Assembly: GCF_000210295.1 (NCBI RefSeq)
Contig: NC_026736.1
Location: 496,001-560,000, forward strand
Reading direction: 5' to 3'
DNA: 64,000 nucleotides
Source of the DNA: Trypanosoma brucei gambiense DAL972
Lineage: Eukaryota; Euglenozoa; Kinetoplastea; Trypanosomatida; Trypanosomatidae
Each line of letters opens with the position of its first letter. Within the stretch, counting starts at the first letter, position 1. The translations under genes were made by a program, and so were the position numbers. Shown one piece after another: positions 1 to 9,928 of this stretch. The notes under the pieces were generated by a model, which saw only the letters and a program-made list of their open reading frames with translations, did no database searches and was not told the DNA's origin.

Positions 1-623
1 TCGCGAACTCGGGTGAGATCATAGCGAAACAAACCATCAGTCACGCTCAAGCGGTCCTTGTGGCGCGTGTACCCCCTCGTGGGAGCGAAATTAGGGCTGG
101 GTAGCTCTCCTGTAATTTCAGTGCATGCAGAAAAGCGAATGTCGTATGCCCCAGATGGAACGGGAACATCCAAGACAAAAAGTCGCTCCTTTCTTATGCA
201 CGCGATGCATTCACTGGGCTTCCCAGAGGTGTAGGTGTAGCGCCATTGACCAAAGGAGACATCACGGGTAGTCGAACGGGTAACACTCCCTTCTTTACCC
301 TTGTCAAGACAAAATTCCTCAATTCGCTTGTAATCTTCCTCGGCAACACCAGGCATCACCTCCGTCCTGGTTTTGCGTGCCCTTCGGCCCTTCCACTCGC
401 GCTCTGAGGAAGTTGATCCAGACTTGTCACTCACTTCTGCGCGCCGGCACAGACGAGCTTCCAACTCCATATGCGTGTGGTCAAGGGACTGCAAACGCTG
501 AAATAATTCCTCCACTATGGTTCGTTTCTCATCTGTCTTCGCTAGTACCTCACAGTCATCACGCCTCTCGTCATTTCGCTCGTTACGCTCTCTCTTTCGC
601 CTTCGTTCCGTCGCTTCCATCAT
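1..623 (-). CDS. CET1: mRNA-capping RNA 5'-triphosphatase, Cet1 type (3' end outside window)
   Basis: The first 207 residues are visible; the gene runs off the left edge. The family removes the gamma-phosphate from the 5' triphosphate of RNA, the first step of cap formation, in the nucleus. It is a metal-dependent tunnel enzyme unrelated to the animal cysteine phosphatases. Visible family motifs are the first glutamate-rich strand (ELEAR, about residues 53-57), the RKERL strand (144-148), an R-x-S-x-x-x-E strand (163-169), RHKDRLSV (187-194) and DLTRV (202-206). The last metal-binding glutamate strand lies beyond the edge. The N-terminal 35 residues are very charged. The start is the first of two adjacent ATGs (621-623, 618-620); an in-frame stop lies about 60 bases upstream. 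It is the most downstream gene seen in the minus-strand unit. Family assignment is firm from the ordered motifs; single-domain form is inferred because no guanylyltransferase part is visible. Confidence 0.85.
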   Translation of the reverse strand, partial: MMEATERRRKRERNERNDERRDDCEVLAKTDEKRTIVEELFQRLQSLDHTHMELEARLCRRAEVSDKSGSTSSEREWKGRRARKTRTEVMPGVAEEDYKRIEEFCLDKGKEGSVTRSTTRDVSFGQWRYTYTSGKPSECIACIRKERLFVLDVPVPSGAYDIRFSACTEITGELPSPNFAPTRGYTRHKDRLSVTDGLFRYDLTRVR

Positions 624-962
624 TCTATGGACTTTTCGCAAACTATTTGAGAAATTTGAGCGTTTGTAGGTATTAGGAGTTCAGTGAAGACAATCTTGGT
701 ATATTATTTTGTTGTTGCTATCTCGACCCTATCGTTACAACCCCGGTTCTCACCCTTCACCCCGGTACGCACAAACACGTACACCCAGCAGCAATAAAAA
801 ATCACATTGAAACGCACAGACACCGTTCTCATGAGTCACGCAGAAGAGCCCATTGCAACAAACATCCGTCTGCAATTAGACCACAGACCCACCCAGCTAT
901 CAGAGCCAACTTCAGGATCCCACCACCTCCTCCACCGGTATCATGGTGCTTCGGATTCCACC
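624..962. other. intergenic region
   Basis: About 340 bases between the stop of the TPR gene and the start of the triphosphatase, both on the minus strand. It should hold the 3' UTR of the former and the splice acceptor and 5' UTR of the latter. I see no clear long pyrimidine tract on the minus strand and no RNA gene. Confidence 0.5.
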
Positions 963-2009
963 TCATGAAGTGCGAGAGCGCTTGCGACGCAGAAGGGGGC
1001 ACTCTTCCCGCGTGTGCCCACCGTCATTACAATAACTGCAGAGCACATATGAAGTTGCATGGGCACGTCCCCGGCTCCCAACCGCGTGCGTTGCACCCTC
1101 TGCGTTTTGCCTCTCTAGAATCTCCCTCACCTGTATCTCGCGTTCGCGCTCTCTCTCTTCCGTTGTCTTACAAGCCTCAGCAACCAGCTTCTCAACCTCC
1201 ACCATCAAGTTCTTCGCTTCGCCGTGACTGGGATCCAGCTCAAGGCAACGCCGCAGTGCTGTGCAAGACTCTTGTGGACGCTTCAGCTGATGCTGTGCGC
1301 ATCCCACTCGAAAGAATGCCCTCGCGTACGTCGGATGTACCTCTATAGCTCTCATTCCATCCTTCAGCGATTCCGACCAGCGGCCAGCACGAGCATAAGC
1401 AGCACTTCGATTACATAGTAAAACAGCCATATCTGCCGCTATGCTACCACCGCCATTCCCCCTGTTACTCTCCCCATTTGAGGCACATTTTGTATGAAGT
1501 TCAATCGCTTTGGAGAAGTGCCGCACAGCACTCAAATACTCGCCCTTCGTCATGGCTTCCTTTCCCTGCTCGATACCCTTGCGATAGTAGTAAGAGTCAA
1601 GGGTGTCCTTCGATGCGACACCTCGACCACTGCGCATCAGCTCTAACACTAGCTGATGTTGTTCCTTATACAAAATAGTGTTAGGGTCCAACTCGTAGGC
1701 ACGAGCATAGTGTCGCGAGGCCTCCTCGTAGTGCTTGAGCCCGTGGTAGGCTGCTGCCATTCGCCCATGAACTTTGCTGTTGCGGTCGTCCATCTGAAGG
1801 GCCTCCTTTGCAGCACTAAGTGCTTCAGCGAATTGTTCTCGCGCAGCATAACAGGCGCTCATATTAGAAAATGCCCGTATCTTTTGTGCCACTGTGATGT
1901 GCTCGTCGGAGCTAATCGTCTTGTACAAACCAATGGCGGCGATATGATTTCCTTCACGCACAAGGGATGCCGCCTTGACAAAGTTCTCCTCTAACGCTGC
2001 ATTGGCCAT
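963..2009 (-). CDS. TPR-repeat protein with C-terminal CCHC zinc knuckle
   Basis: The 348-residue protein is made of two blocks of tetratricopeptide repeats (about 5-120 and 130-270). Signature positions such as SNMSACYA, GRMAAAYHGL, NRSAAYARAGRW and CLELDPSHGEA are visible. Then come a Glu/Arg-rich helix and a C-terminal CX2CX4HX4C knuckle (about 324-337). TPRs of this kind dock peptides or chaperone tails, and a CCHC knuckle usually binds single-stranded RNA or protein, so an RNA-linked co-chaperone or adaptor is possible but not shown. The frame stays open three codons further through a TTG; the ATG at 2009 is used. On the minus strand a T-run (2038-2047) and an AG lie just upstream, a good splice acceptor. 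I do not recognise a named orthologue. Confidence 0.85.
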   Translation of the reverse strand: MANAALEENFVKAASLVREGNHIAAIGLYKTISSDEHITVAQKIRAFSNMSACYAAREQFAEALSAAKEALQMDDRNSKVHGRMAAAYHGLKHYEEASRHYARAYELDPNTILYKEQHQLVLELMRSGRGVASKDTLDSYYYRKGIEQGKEAMTKGEYLSAVRHFSKAIELHTKCASNGESNRGNGGGSIAADMAVLLCNRSAAYARAGRWSESLKDGMRAIEVHPTYARAFFRVGCAQHQLKRPQESCTALRRCLELDPSHGEAKNLMVEVEKLVAEACKTTEEREREREIQVREILERQNAEGATHAVGSRGRAHATSYVLCSYCNDGGHTREECPLLRRKRSRTS

Positions 2010-2733
2010 TGTACCCAATAAACTTCCTCACATATACAAAAAAAAAAGTCTCCTCAGAGACAATTAATGTGACAAAAAGGGGGAGAGATGTCCTCAAAGG
2101 TCGTTGAGAAGAGGGAAGAAAAAACAGAATGCGCCACCAAAATGGCAATAGGATGTTTCAGCAGCACACGCCCATATGGGAAAATTATAATAGTATTTGA
2201 ATGTGGTGCGCGGCTAAGAGTTGCAGGCAGATCGAGAAAACATCTCATCAATACAGACTGCAAGGAACCCCAACTACCTTTCAGCAACCACCTCCACAAC
2301 CGGAACAGCTCAACACCAAGTAACTCTTTAAGTGAACACTCCACCAGGCGCAAATTTTTTAATCAAACAAATCCCCTGAACCATGGAGAACCTCCACCCT
2401 CACATAGCAACTGGAGGGCAGCACGAGTCAGAGTTGTCACCACAAAAGGAAGTGAGGCATTTACACCTCGAATGAAATATCAGTCCTCACGCACGCCCAA
2501 AACGCAAAATGTCAATATAACAGCTAGAGTAGCGATAATAATTCTATGAAAGCACAGCTACAAGAGACTAATAGCAGTCAACGCAGATATCAACAATGTG
2601 AAGATACACGTACGAAGACAAACAATGGCGCACGCAAATCGAATTAAAAAGACCTCCGAATGGGAGGCTGCTATTAAGCGACGATCGACAGAAACAGCGA
2701 ACGCACCGGTTTAATTTTACACTTCGTGTTCGC
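2010..2733. other. intergenic region with minus-strand splice signal
   Basis: About 720 bases. Next to the TPR start there is an A10 run on the plus strand (2038-2047), that is a T10 tract on the coding minus strand followed by AG, which fits a trans-splice acceptor. The rest should be the 3' UTR of the KIFBP-like gene. Short open frames here overlap each other and look like chance. Confidence 0.5.
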
Positions 2734-4518
2734 TCAAGCAGTACGGTTGTACACACGCAAAAGATCCCGTTGCTTCAAGGGTAACATATCTATCATTTCG
2801 CGAGACAGCTGAACTTCCTTCTCCGTTTCATCCTCCATAGGGTTTGCAGATGCAAAATCAACGGCCTTTTGAAACATTTGAATGGCAACCGAGATATTCT
2901 CGAACTCCTCTCTGGGATTTTTAAAAACAAATTTTAGCTGCAGCTGGGCAAGTCGCATAGCCGCCCTGAAAAATGGCATCCTGGACTCCGATTCGAGTAC
3001 CTCAGGTACCACCCCTGATTTTGGATCTTTCCATGTATCACAGAAACGCCTGTAGAAGGACTGATTGACCCTAACGAGGGCGTTCAGGTTCTTGTCACTC
3101 AACGGTTTCTCACCCTCCACAGGGTCGCTTCTCTGACGGATGCGCAGCTCAACTACTTCCTCATGAATGACGCCGAGGTCAAATAACAGTTGCCTCACCA
3201 GTGTCGGGTACGCCTTGAAACTAAGGTCATCTGGGAATTTCTCTAGTAGTGTCACGCGACGCTGATGCATAGCAATAATACGATCACGGCCCGTCTCGAA
3301 ATGAATAAGCACCTCATACAAACGCGCCTTGTCCTTCATGATCTCGATGTGCTCAGTGCAGCACCCATCGTACACATAAAATTTAAGAGCTTCATTAAAC
3401 CAGTTGGTCGCAGTTTTGAAACATTCACGGGCGTCGTCAAAAGTTTCGATAATAGGAGGGAATTCTGGTGGGGGGATGTCAAGGGGAAAATCTTCCCACC
3501 AGCCCTCCAATTCGTCCGGTAGGGGGGCACGTGAAGCACAACCACGCTTGACATCAGCATAGTGCTGCAGGCGATGCAAGTAGAACCTTCCGTGTGCCCA
3601 CGCCACAACACCGAGGGTCTCCTCAGTTGGATTTTCCTTCGGCATTACGAAACGACCAGCACTGAGGCAGTGTAGCGCTTTACCGTAGTCGTAGTAACTA
3701 CTGTAAAATGCACTCAGATGCAGGGCGTTCGTAGCCCAGTCCTTCTTGGAGAACTCCATCTTGTTGAGTAGCTGACTGTACAGCGTTCTGTGGCAGTAAC
3801 GCGAAGCCATCGCTGTCATCTGCGATGCTGAATAAACCTGCGCCAAAAAGAAAAGTGTAGATGTAAATGCCGTATCCATTTCGTACCTTGCAGTGTATAT
3901 TGTCAGTGCATCTGTAGATATGCTTTCGCGGTCAAGCCCGCCGCTTTCTTTAACAGGAACTTGTTGCATCACGCAACTTCCAGGTAACGATTCAAACCAC
4001 TTGTTCCAATTGTTATATCCCTTTTCGGCAACATGAAGAACCTGCTTGGCATCGTTGAGACGCAATGTCGCATCCCGATTAGAGAAGTAGAGCCCTAGTG
4101 CATTATGAACCCGCAGAAACTCAGTTGCGAATGCAAAACGGTGGGTCGCGTCTATGTAAGGTGCCTCGTTCTGCAGTATTAACTCTATTGGGTGGGGTGT
4201 GATGTTCTCAACATCGGCCAACAGTTCCTCCTTAGCACCGGAAAGAGTAACAGAGTATGCCTTGCGCAGCTCTGTCATGCCCTCCTCTTCTTCCGATGTT
4301 TCCAACATGTTTAAACCAATGAATATACCACACCGGCAAACTTGACTAAGCGCAGTAAAACTAGGCGACTCTCTGTATGCATTCACAACAGAGTCCCTTA
4401 ATGATTGCATTTGGCTCCTGGCCGTGAACTTGGGCTCTAGAACGTTACGCCTCGGTCCCTCCTCTTCACTTAGTTTTACGATGGCATCGTATGACAACGT
4501 GAACGCAGTGTGGTCCAT
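2734..4518 (-). CDS. KIF1-binding protein (KIFBP/KBP) homologue
   Basis: The 594-residue protein is close to the usual length of KIFBP (about 620). The family has a TPR-like helical fold and, in animals, binds kinesin motor domains and blocks them from microtubules. The best match is in the C-terminal half: a helix reading FKTATNWFNEALKFYV, then a stretch with HIEIMKDKARLYEVL and a HQRRVTLLE segment (about residues 360-440). These resemble the KIFBP core, where the same order of motifs surrounds a 'MHKRR' element. No signal peptide, TM segment or zinc site is seen. The start ATG is at 4518. Binding to a kinesin is family knowledge only; the partner in trypanosomes cannot be read here. It is unlikely to be a generic TPR protein because classic TPR consensus is weak. 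Confidence 0.7.
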   Translation of the reverse strand: MDHTAFTLSYDAIVKLSEEEGPRRNVLEPKFTARSQMQSLRDSVVNAYRESPSFTALSQVCRCGIFIGLNMLETSEEEEGMTELRKAYSVTLSGAKEELLADVENITPHPIELILQNEAPYIDATHRFAFATEFLRVHNALGLYFSNRDATLRLNDAKQVLHVAEKGYNNWNKWFESLPGSCVMQQVPVKESGGLDRESISTDALTIYTARYEMDTAFTSTLFFLAQVYSASQMTAMASRYCHRTLYSQLLNKMEFSKKDWATNALHLSAFYSSYYDYGKALHCLSAGRFVMPKENPTEETLGVVAWAHGRFYLHRLQHYADVKRGCASRAPLPDELEGWWEDFPLDIPPPEFPPIIETFDDARECFKTATNWFNEALKFYVYDGCCTEHIEIMKDKARLYEVLIHFETGRDRIIAMHQRRVTLLEKFPDDLSFKAYPTLVRQLLFDLGVIHEEVVELRIRQRSDPVEGEKPLSDKNLNALVRVNQSFYRRFCDTWKDPKSGVVPEVLESESRMPFFRAAMRLAQLQLKFVFKNPREEFENISVAIQMFQKAVDFASANPMEDETEKEVQLSREMIDMLPLKQRDLLRVYNRTA

Positions 4519-4813
4519 CTAAGAAAGTAGAGGTGTAAAAATTAAATTTCTTCCCCTGTCACAGATGCCAAAAGGTTCAGAAGCAATGTCAAGGATGTCA
4601 GCTGTAGGCAATAGGGGCTCAGTGGGTTAGCCCCAGGAGTGTATAAAACGCCAACCTTCAGAAAAGCAGCTAAACAAAGTAAATCAAAACAGAAATGGAG
4701 GGGCACATACTCGAGTTCAACAACCTACTATTCCGCCAACAGCGGAAAGACGTGAATCTTTAAGTTACCACCAAACAAATAAAAGCTAACCTTACTATGG
4801 GAAGAAATGCACT

Positions 4814-5476
4814 TCACATAAAGTTGTCATCACCATCGGGAACGTTGGCAGCACCACCCTCATCCCCTATGGTGTCCAATCCCAGTGCATCTCCTGCTGA
4901 AGAGCCACCCTTTGCGGATGCCCCTTCCTTCCCCGGTTGCTCCCGCTTGTCACCCTTTGTTTGCTTCATTTTTCCTTCACAAACCTTACTTGCGTTTGAT
5001 ACCTTGTCCTTAATGGTCCTGAGGGTGTCAAGGGCGTTGCCTGACTTAAACTCACGGGCTATATCACGGAAAACGACAGAAAGGATTGAGTTGAAGTGTG
5101 GAGACTCAGAAAAGCTAAGAAGGCGGTCAGCCAATACGACACCGAGCGCCTCCGCCTCCGCGGCAGTGTTGACGGGCATGTCAGCGATGAGCTTTACGGC
5201 GTTCTCACTGTCTTTTACCACATTCAGGGCTTCCCCGGCACTGCTTGCCGTGCTTTTCATATCTTCAAGAGCCCTTGCAACGTCAGCGGGTAATAGCTCC
5301 TCCTCTTCAGTTCGTGCAGAAGCTCTGGCACGTCTTCGCTGCCTTTCCTTCTCCAGTAGGGCTTGTTGTTCTCGCAGTTTTCGCTTAAGGGCTTCCTCCT
5401 CGGCAGCTTCTCCTTGCTGGGCTTCAACCTCCCAGTCATCAGCAGCGTCGTCATACTCATGGTAGTCCTCCTCCAT
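4814..5476 (-). CDS. translation initiation factor eIF3 subunit J-like
   Basis: A 220-residue, very charged protein. It begins with an acidic segment containing DDWEVE (about residues 12-17), followed by an Ala/Glu/Lys/Arg helix, a helical middle with SESPHFNSIL (about 125), a Lys/Gly-rich stretch and an acidic end finishing in DDNFM. eIF3j proteins share exactly this outline: an N-terminal acidic DDWE motif that meets other eIF3 subunits, a helical core, and a C-terminal D-D-F-M-like tail that reaches into the 40S decoding centre. Usual length is 220-265. It would act in the cytosol in ribosome recruitment and recycling. Sequence outside the ends is poorly conserved, so the call rests on layout and terminal motifs. 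A T-run and AG on the minus strand (around 5500) precede the ATG. Confidence 0.65.
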   Translation of the reverse strand: MEEDYHEYDDAADDWEVEAQQGEAAEEEALKRKLREQQALLEKERQRRRARASARTEEEELLPADVARALEDMKSTASSAGEALNVVKDSENAVKLIADMPVNTAAEAEALGVVLADRLLSFSESPHFNSILSVVFRDIAREFKSGNALDTLRTIKDKVSNASKVCEGKMKQTKGDKREQPGKEGASAKGGSSAGDALGLDTIGDEGGAANVPDGDDNFM

Positions 5477-6344
5477 GGCTATAAGAAGCTAGTTTACCTT
5501 TATTTAAAAAAATCCCTGGCGCACGCCAGACGTTAAGTGGAATTCAAAAGTATCAAGTACAGCCACATACGCGTGCTTCACAGCACCATCACCATAAATT
5601 GAGAATAAAGAATAGTGTCGGGAACAGAAATAAACTTTAAGTGGTCGTTCATTTATTTCCTTCCGATTCTGACGCAGGCGAAATACTCATTTCTTTTTTT
5701 CGGTAAATGCCCTTCCCTTTTTAGACAAAAAAAAACATCTCACTCAACGAGGAGTCGAACAGACGCATCACGTATCGTATAGAAATGTGCAAAGAAACAT
5801 AATCGCTATTTACTCCCGCTTACTCAGAGAGTGAAGAACTGCACAGCGAAGAAGAGTGGACCGCGTGCTGACAGTCCCACCACAGAAAACAATCCTATGC
5901 TGAGCTCTTTTTGTTGTTGCCGTTGAGGACTTGTAGCGGTAACATGACTTGAAATTGTGAATCAGTGTGTGTACGTCGCTACGTACATTTAGCACTGACG
6001 GATCATGAGTTCCCTCATCCAAGACGTGTCTCGCCCCTCCTCCATGTACAACCACGGTTTCCCACTCTCCCCCACACCCGTCCTTCTTTACCAAACGTTC
6101 CCCTTCCTCGATTTTTCTTTAACCCCACAAACCCAAGGGAAAAGAAAAAACGCTGCTCACACGTGCCGTTCATTGCTTTATTTGCTTTAATGCCCCCCCC
6201 TTTTACGTTCAACAAAACATACTCCGTCTCGCTCACATTGCCCGAACCCTTAGACGTCACAAGGGGGGAAATTGTACCAAATTTCCCCTCAAGTTCCTAC
6301 TGTATAAACAAATAAACGGAAAAGGAAAAAAGCGATATTGCGCT
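5477..6344. other. long intergenic region (3' UTR of succinyl-CoA ligase gene, 5' flank of eIF3j-like gene)
   Basis: About 870 bases without a credible gene. It holds A-runs at about 5502-5508 and 5727-5735 (T-runs on the coding minus strand) suited to splice signals. The stretch 6040-6200 is alternately C/T-rich and A-rich. Overlapping open frames of 60-116 codons on both strands show no protein-like composition. Confidence 0.5.
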
Positions 6345-7250
6345 TTAGATTGCCCTCTTTTTCATTAACTCAGCCATCAGCGCCCCGAGCTGAGCGGGTG
6401 AATGGGCCACAACGGCACCTGCAGCTTCAAGTGCTTCCATCTTTCCTTTCGCAGTCCCCTGCCCACCAGAGACAACAGCCCCAGCGTGACCCATTCTGCG
6501 TCCTGGGGGGGCAGTGGCACCGCCAATGAAAGTAACCAAAGGTTTCTTGATGGGATGATTCTTTATGAATTCTGCAGCCTCTTCCTCAGCAGTACCACCG
6601 ATCTCACCAATGAGAATGATACCTTCAGTTCCAGGATCTTCCAGATACAACTTAACGCAGTCGATCATGTTGGTACCGTTGAACGGATCGCCACCAATTC
6701 CCACGCACAACGACTGTCCAAGGTTGACGGCTGTTGTTTGGGCAACAGCCTCGTAAGTAAGGGTGCCACTTCGGGAAACCACACCAATGCAGCCCTTCTT
6801 GTGGATGTGGCCAGGCATAATACCAATCTTGCACTCCTCCGGGCGGATAATACCCGGACAGTTAGGACCTATCAGCCGGGTCTTGTTCTGGGAGAGAAGC
6901 ATAGATTTTACGCGGAGCATATCCCACTGCGGAATCCCTTCAGTGATAACAACAACCAGGGGAACTTCGGCAACCAAAGCCTCCTCCACTGCTGCAGCGC
7001 AGTGAGGGGCAGGGACATAAATAACAGTAGCGTCGGCCCCAGTGTTTTTCACTGCCTCAGCAACCGTACCAAAGACAGGCAGGTTAAGGTAGGTCGAACC
7101 CGCTTTCTTAGGGTTCACTCCGCCCACCATTTTGGTGCCATAAGCAATCGCCTGCTCAGTGTGGTATGTGCCGTGCTTCCCCGTTATACCTTGGCATATG
7201 ACCTTAGTGTTTTGGTTAATCCACAAGCGGCGAACTGTCCTTGAGATCAT
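6345..7250 (-). CDS. succinyl-CoA ligase alpha subunit, mitochondrial
   Basis: The 301-residue protein is the alpha subunit of succinyl-CoA synthetase, which makes ATP or GDP while converting succinyl-CoA to succinate. In trypanosomes it also works in the acetate:succinate CoA-transferase cycle of the mitochondrion. The N-terminal CoA-binding Rossmann domain shows the [19 protein letters not shown] region (about 20-40) and GGVNPKKAG. The GPNCPGI motif is at about 128-134. The phosphorylated histidine lies in [14 protein letters not shown] (His about 255), so the active site is intact. Length is the normal 290-330. The N-terminus ([10 protein letters not shown]) is short, basic and lacks acids, fitting a mitochondrial presequence. 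The beta subunit is not in the window. A very secure call. Confidence 0.97.
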   Translation of the reverse strand: MISRTVRRLWINQNTKVICQGITGKHGTYHTEQAIAYGTKMVGGVNPKKAGSTYLNLPVFGTVAEAVKNTGADATVIYVPAPHCAAAVEEALVAEVPLVVVITEGIPQWDMLRVKSMLLSQNKTRLIGPNCPGIIRPEECKIGIMPGHIHKKGCIGVVSRSGTLTYEAVAQTTAVNLGQSLCVGIGGDPFNGTNMIDCVKLYLEDPGTEGIILIGEIGGTAEEEAAEFIKNHPIKKPLVTFIGGATAPPGRRMGHAGAVVSGGQGTAKGKMEALEAAGAVVAHSPAQLGALMAELMKKRAI

Positions 7251-7660
7251 TTCAAATAATGTTTAACTTTAGTCACCTGAGAACACTTAAAGCGAACAAA
7301 GAAAATATGTCGTATACATTGTTGTGGGCATGTTAATAATCATTATTCACAATTACTTACAGGGAAAACATTGACCATCCTCTATCATGGAGGCAGAAAA
7401 CAATAACAACTAGCTTAGGTATGTCTGTATCAGACGAAAATAATGCGCCACGACGTGTGGTTATAATCTTGCACAACAATATATGTATATGTGTGTAGGA
7501 AGAAGCCGGAAAGTGATCAATATGACGAAAGAAAGGGAATAACCGCAACGTAATCAAGCGTTGAAAAGCGAGAGAAATTAAGAAGTAAAAACTCAACACA
7601 GCTTCCACTCAACCAACTCCAAGTCTACTACATCGGCATTTTCACCGATTCCCCTCACTT
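7251..7660. other. intergenic region
   Basis: About 410 bases between two minus-strand genes; 3' UTR of the BRO1 gene and 5' flank of the succinyl-CoA ligase gene. The sequence is AT-rich and I see no further element. Confidence 0.5.
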
Positions 7661-8860
7661 TTAAACCCCAATAGAGATCTTAACTGTCGGACGCGCCACC
7701 GTTTGATGAGGGAACGCCGCGGGTAATCTAATGTCCTTCTTTTGCGCAAGCACGGTGGGTGGAGGAAGCTCGAATGAATCTTCGGTTGCATTTGTGCGGT
7801 GCACCAAAGAGTTGATTTTTCGACATCGCTCAATATTTCTTTGAACAAAAATGCGGCAATCATCAACTAGTTCATCACCCCGAAATGGCAGCTTTTTTTT
7901 CTGTAAACCAGATGTCCTTTTTTCGGTGATGGCATTCGCCGCCAACAAATCAGACTGATTCGCAAACCACAAACCGCCGGCAGGGTTGCTATCAAACAAA
8001 CCACTGGAGGCATACGAGTACGTTAACGACTTGAACACATCAACCTTCAGCTTCACAAACGTCAGAACTTCATTGAATATGTTGTGATCGACTGCAACGC
8101 AGTTCAGGCCTACTTTATGAGCCTCTTCGTATATTTTAAAGGTTTGATGGAGGAGTCTCACGGTAAGCATCTTTCCTTCACTTTGTCCGTTTTCAGTGGA
8201 TCTTGCTGACCCTATCTCTTGCGCTTGACCTATGGCAACAAGGTGACAAAACTCCAAAACAGATGCCGAGACGTCCCCGGGTCTGGCGAGTCGTACGTCA
8301 CCAACTACGTATAATTCCATGTCATCAGAGATATCCTTGACAAGACAAAAATATCCGGCAGCTTGTAAAAGATAATGGTAGCATTCCTTTTGAAGGGCAG
8401 ATGCGTGACCATGCGCCGATTGCCAACATACTAACCGTTCGCTCACATTCACCAGAATAACCCCGACGTTAAAGTACATGTTCTGTAAATCATAACGAAA
8501 GTCGTCAAAGTAAATAGTCTCTTGTGGTGAAAGGCACGGAGTCCAACAATAATAATATCCATCTGCTAGGACGGGGTAGTGGTAGAGCAAGGCAGCCAGT
8601 TCCTTCGCATAGTCATTGACAGCATCGACAACACAGTTGATCAACTTCTCACGCTCCTCAAAATTCTTCCAAAACCCAGTCGCATAATTATTGCTCTGCT
8701 TGAACTGGTCACGAACCCAGCCAAACTTCGCAATGCACTCAGCTCTCCTTAACTCAAAACTCCTTTTCACGTTAGGAGGTATACTCTTCCAATTTGCATC
8801 AACTTTTTCACTAGGACCAACGGACTCCTTCAAGGCAAAAGTGACAAACCTAAGTAACAT
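7661..8860 (-). CDS. BRO1-domain protein (BROX-like, BRO1 domain only)
   Basis: A 399-residue protein consisting almost wholly of a BRO1 domain, the banana-shaped helical fold of ALIX/Bro1/BROX that binds ESCRT-III tails on endosomes or the nuclear envelope. Typical blocks are FDDFRYDLQNMYFNVGVILVN (about 115-135; family: 'ER..VLFNLGALYS'), LQKECYHYLLQAAGYFCLVK (about 155-175), and AQEIGSARST followed by a helix KIYEEAHK. The C-terminal region has a short Pro-rich patch (FELPPPTV), but there is no V domain or long Pro-rich tail, so this is the short form. No CaaX end is present, unlike human BROX. The frame is open two codons upstream through GTG; the ATG at 8860 is used. Function on ESCRT is inferred from family. 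Confidence 0.75.
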   Translation of the reverse strand: MLLRFVTFALKESVGPSEKVDANWKSIPPNVKRSFELRRAECIAKFGWVRDQFKQSNNYATGFWKNFEEREKLINCVVDAVNDYAKELAALLYHYPVLADGYYYCWTPCLSPQETIYFDDFRYDLQNMYFNVGVILVNVSERLVCWQSAHGHASALQKECYHYLLQAAGYFCLVKDISDDMELYVVGDVRLARPGDVSASVLEFCHLVAIGQAQEIGSARSTENGQSEGKMLTVRLLHQTFKIYEEAHKVGLNCVAVDHNIFNEVLTFVKLKVDVFKSLTYSYASSGLFDSNPAGGLWFANQSDLLAANAITEKRTSGLQKKKLPFRGDELVDDCRIFVQRNIERCRKINSLVHRTNATEDSFELPPPTVLAQKKDIRLPAAFPHQTVARPTVKISIGV

Positions 8861-9031
8861 CAACACACTGATCTGCTGTTCTCAGCAGCGTTCCCAGGGG
8901 AGTCACACAAGTATGGGGAAAGTGCAAGCAATTTACCGTTCAAAACTATACATGCACATGAGCAGTGAGACAACCAATAAAAAAAATGATAGCAACTGTC
9001 ACAAAAAATAAGGAAGTCGTGCAGACGTTTG

Positions 9032-9928
9032 TCAAAGACATGCGGACGACAAATGCGCTATGTTCTCCTTATCCAAAACAGCTAGACACTCCGACAACAG
9101 CATTTCCATATCTTTGAAATATTCACCTTGCTCGCTGACTAGATTGGACACGGGGTTGTACTGGAGATATTCATCAACATCAGTACAGTCACCGGTAGGA
9201 AGGGTAGTTGCCCCTGACACGCATTTCTGAACTAAGGAAGGATCATCGGTATTAGGCACACACTCACACCGGTTCTCTAAAAGTGGCGATGTATGCTTCA
9301 CGTAATATCCACGCATCTCGCTAAGTGCCAGCATGACCACTTCATTGCGTGAAACATGTTCCTCATCCCATAGGAAGTTACGAACCTCCGTCTCCTGTTG
9401 AATTAACCGAGTAACCGAATTATCGACCCGAATATCGTTGAGTCCTTGCTCCAGGATTCTTCGTGACGCTGCGAGATCCGCCAACTGCGTTGCAACCTTG
9501 TGAACGTTGGTACGGCAGCGGTCCAAGCGAACTGCCAAACATTCTAGCAATCTTTCCATATACTCTGATTTCTCTGCGAAATTTTTCGTCACATCTTTTA
9601 TGCCCCGTTTAACCGATACTAGCGTCGTGTCAGGTTCAGTCTGCGTGGATGAAGAAAATGTGAAACATTCCGTCTGCGTATCACGGTTTGTAGGTTGTTG
9701 AGCGCACTGAATCCCAACATCTTTCAGATATATGGAATGTTGCACACCTTTACTGAAGATTTTTGACTCTGTTTGGATAGATTTGGAAAACGAGCTTGGC
9801 GGGGCCACCACGGGTTTCCCCTCTATGCTGGGTTGTTGCAACTTATCCTTCCTTGGGTAGCCTTCTATGGACGCTATTACCTCATCGGCGATAGCCAATA
9901 TACTTTCGGTCTCCCTCTTCACGGTCAT
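9032..9928 (-). CDS. protein with four clustered LC8-type (TQT/GIQ) motifs and coiled coil
   Basis: 298 residues, not recognised as a named family. Residues 45-100 are disordered-looking and carry SKSIQTE (48-54), DVGIQCA (70-76), NRDTQTE (81-87) and SSSTQTE (92-98). These match the two known classes of dynein light chain LC8-binding peptide (K-x-T-Q-T and G-I-Q-V-D). The last three have near-regular spacing of 11-12 residues. Residues 105-180 form a likely coiled coil (RGIKDVTKNF..., LADLAASRRILEQGL). The C-terminus (about 255-290) is another acidic helix. This outline suggests a protein dimerised and stiffened by LC8, for example at the flagellum, basal body or a motor complex; that role is inference. 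The start ATG at 9928 is the first in frame. No TM or signal peptide. Confidence 0.7.
   Translation of the reverse strand: MTVKRETESILAIADEVIASIEGYPRKDKLQQPSIEGKPVVAPPSSFSKSIQTESKIFSKGVQHSIYLKDVGIQCAQQPTNRDTQTECFTFSSSTQTEPDTTLVSVKRGIKDVTKNFAEKSEYMERLLECLAVRLDRCRTNVHKVATQLADLAASRRILEQGLNDIRVDNSVTRLIQQETEVRNFLWDEEHVSRNEVVMLALSEMRGYYVKHTSPLLENRCECVPNTDDPSLVQKCVSGATTLPTGDCTDVDEYLQYNPVSNLVSEQGEYFKDMEMLLSECLAVLDKENIAHLSSACL

Noticed and set aside
377..676. 99-codon plus-strand open frame
   Set aside because: It lies antisense to the RNA triphosphatase gene, whose protein is clearly recognisable; the plus frame is only its shadow.
5735..5775. Possible tRNA 3' half on the minus strand (GTTCGACTC followed by a T-run)
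   Set aside because: Neither T-stem nor acceptor stem pairs; a chance B-box match in a UTR.
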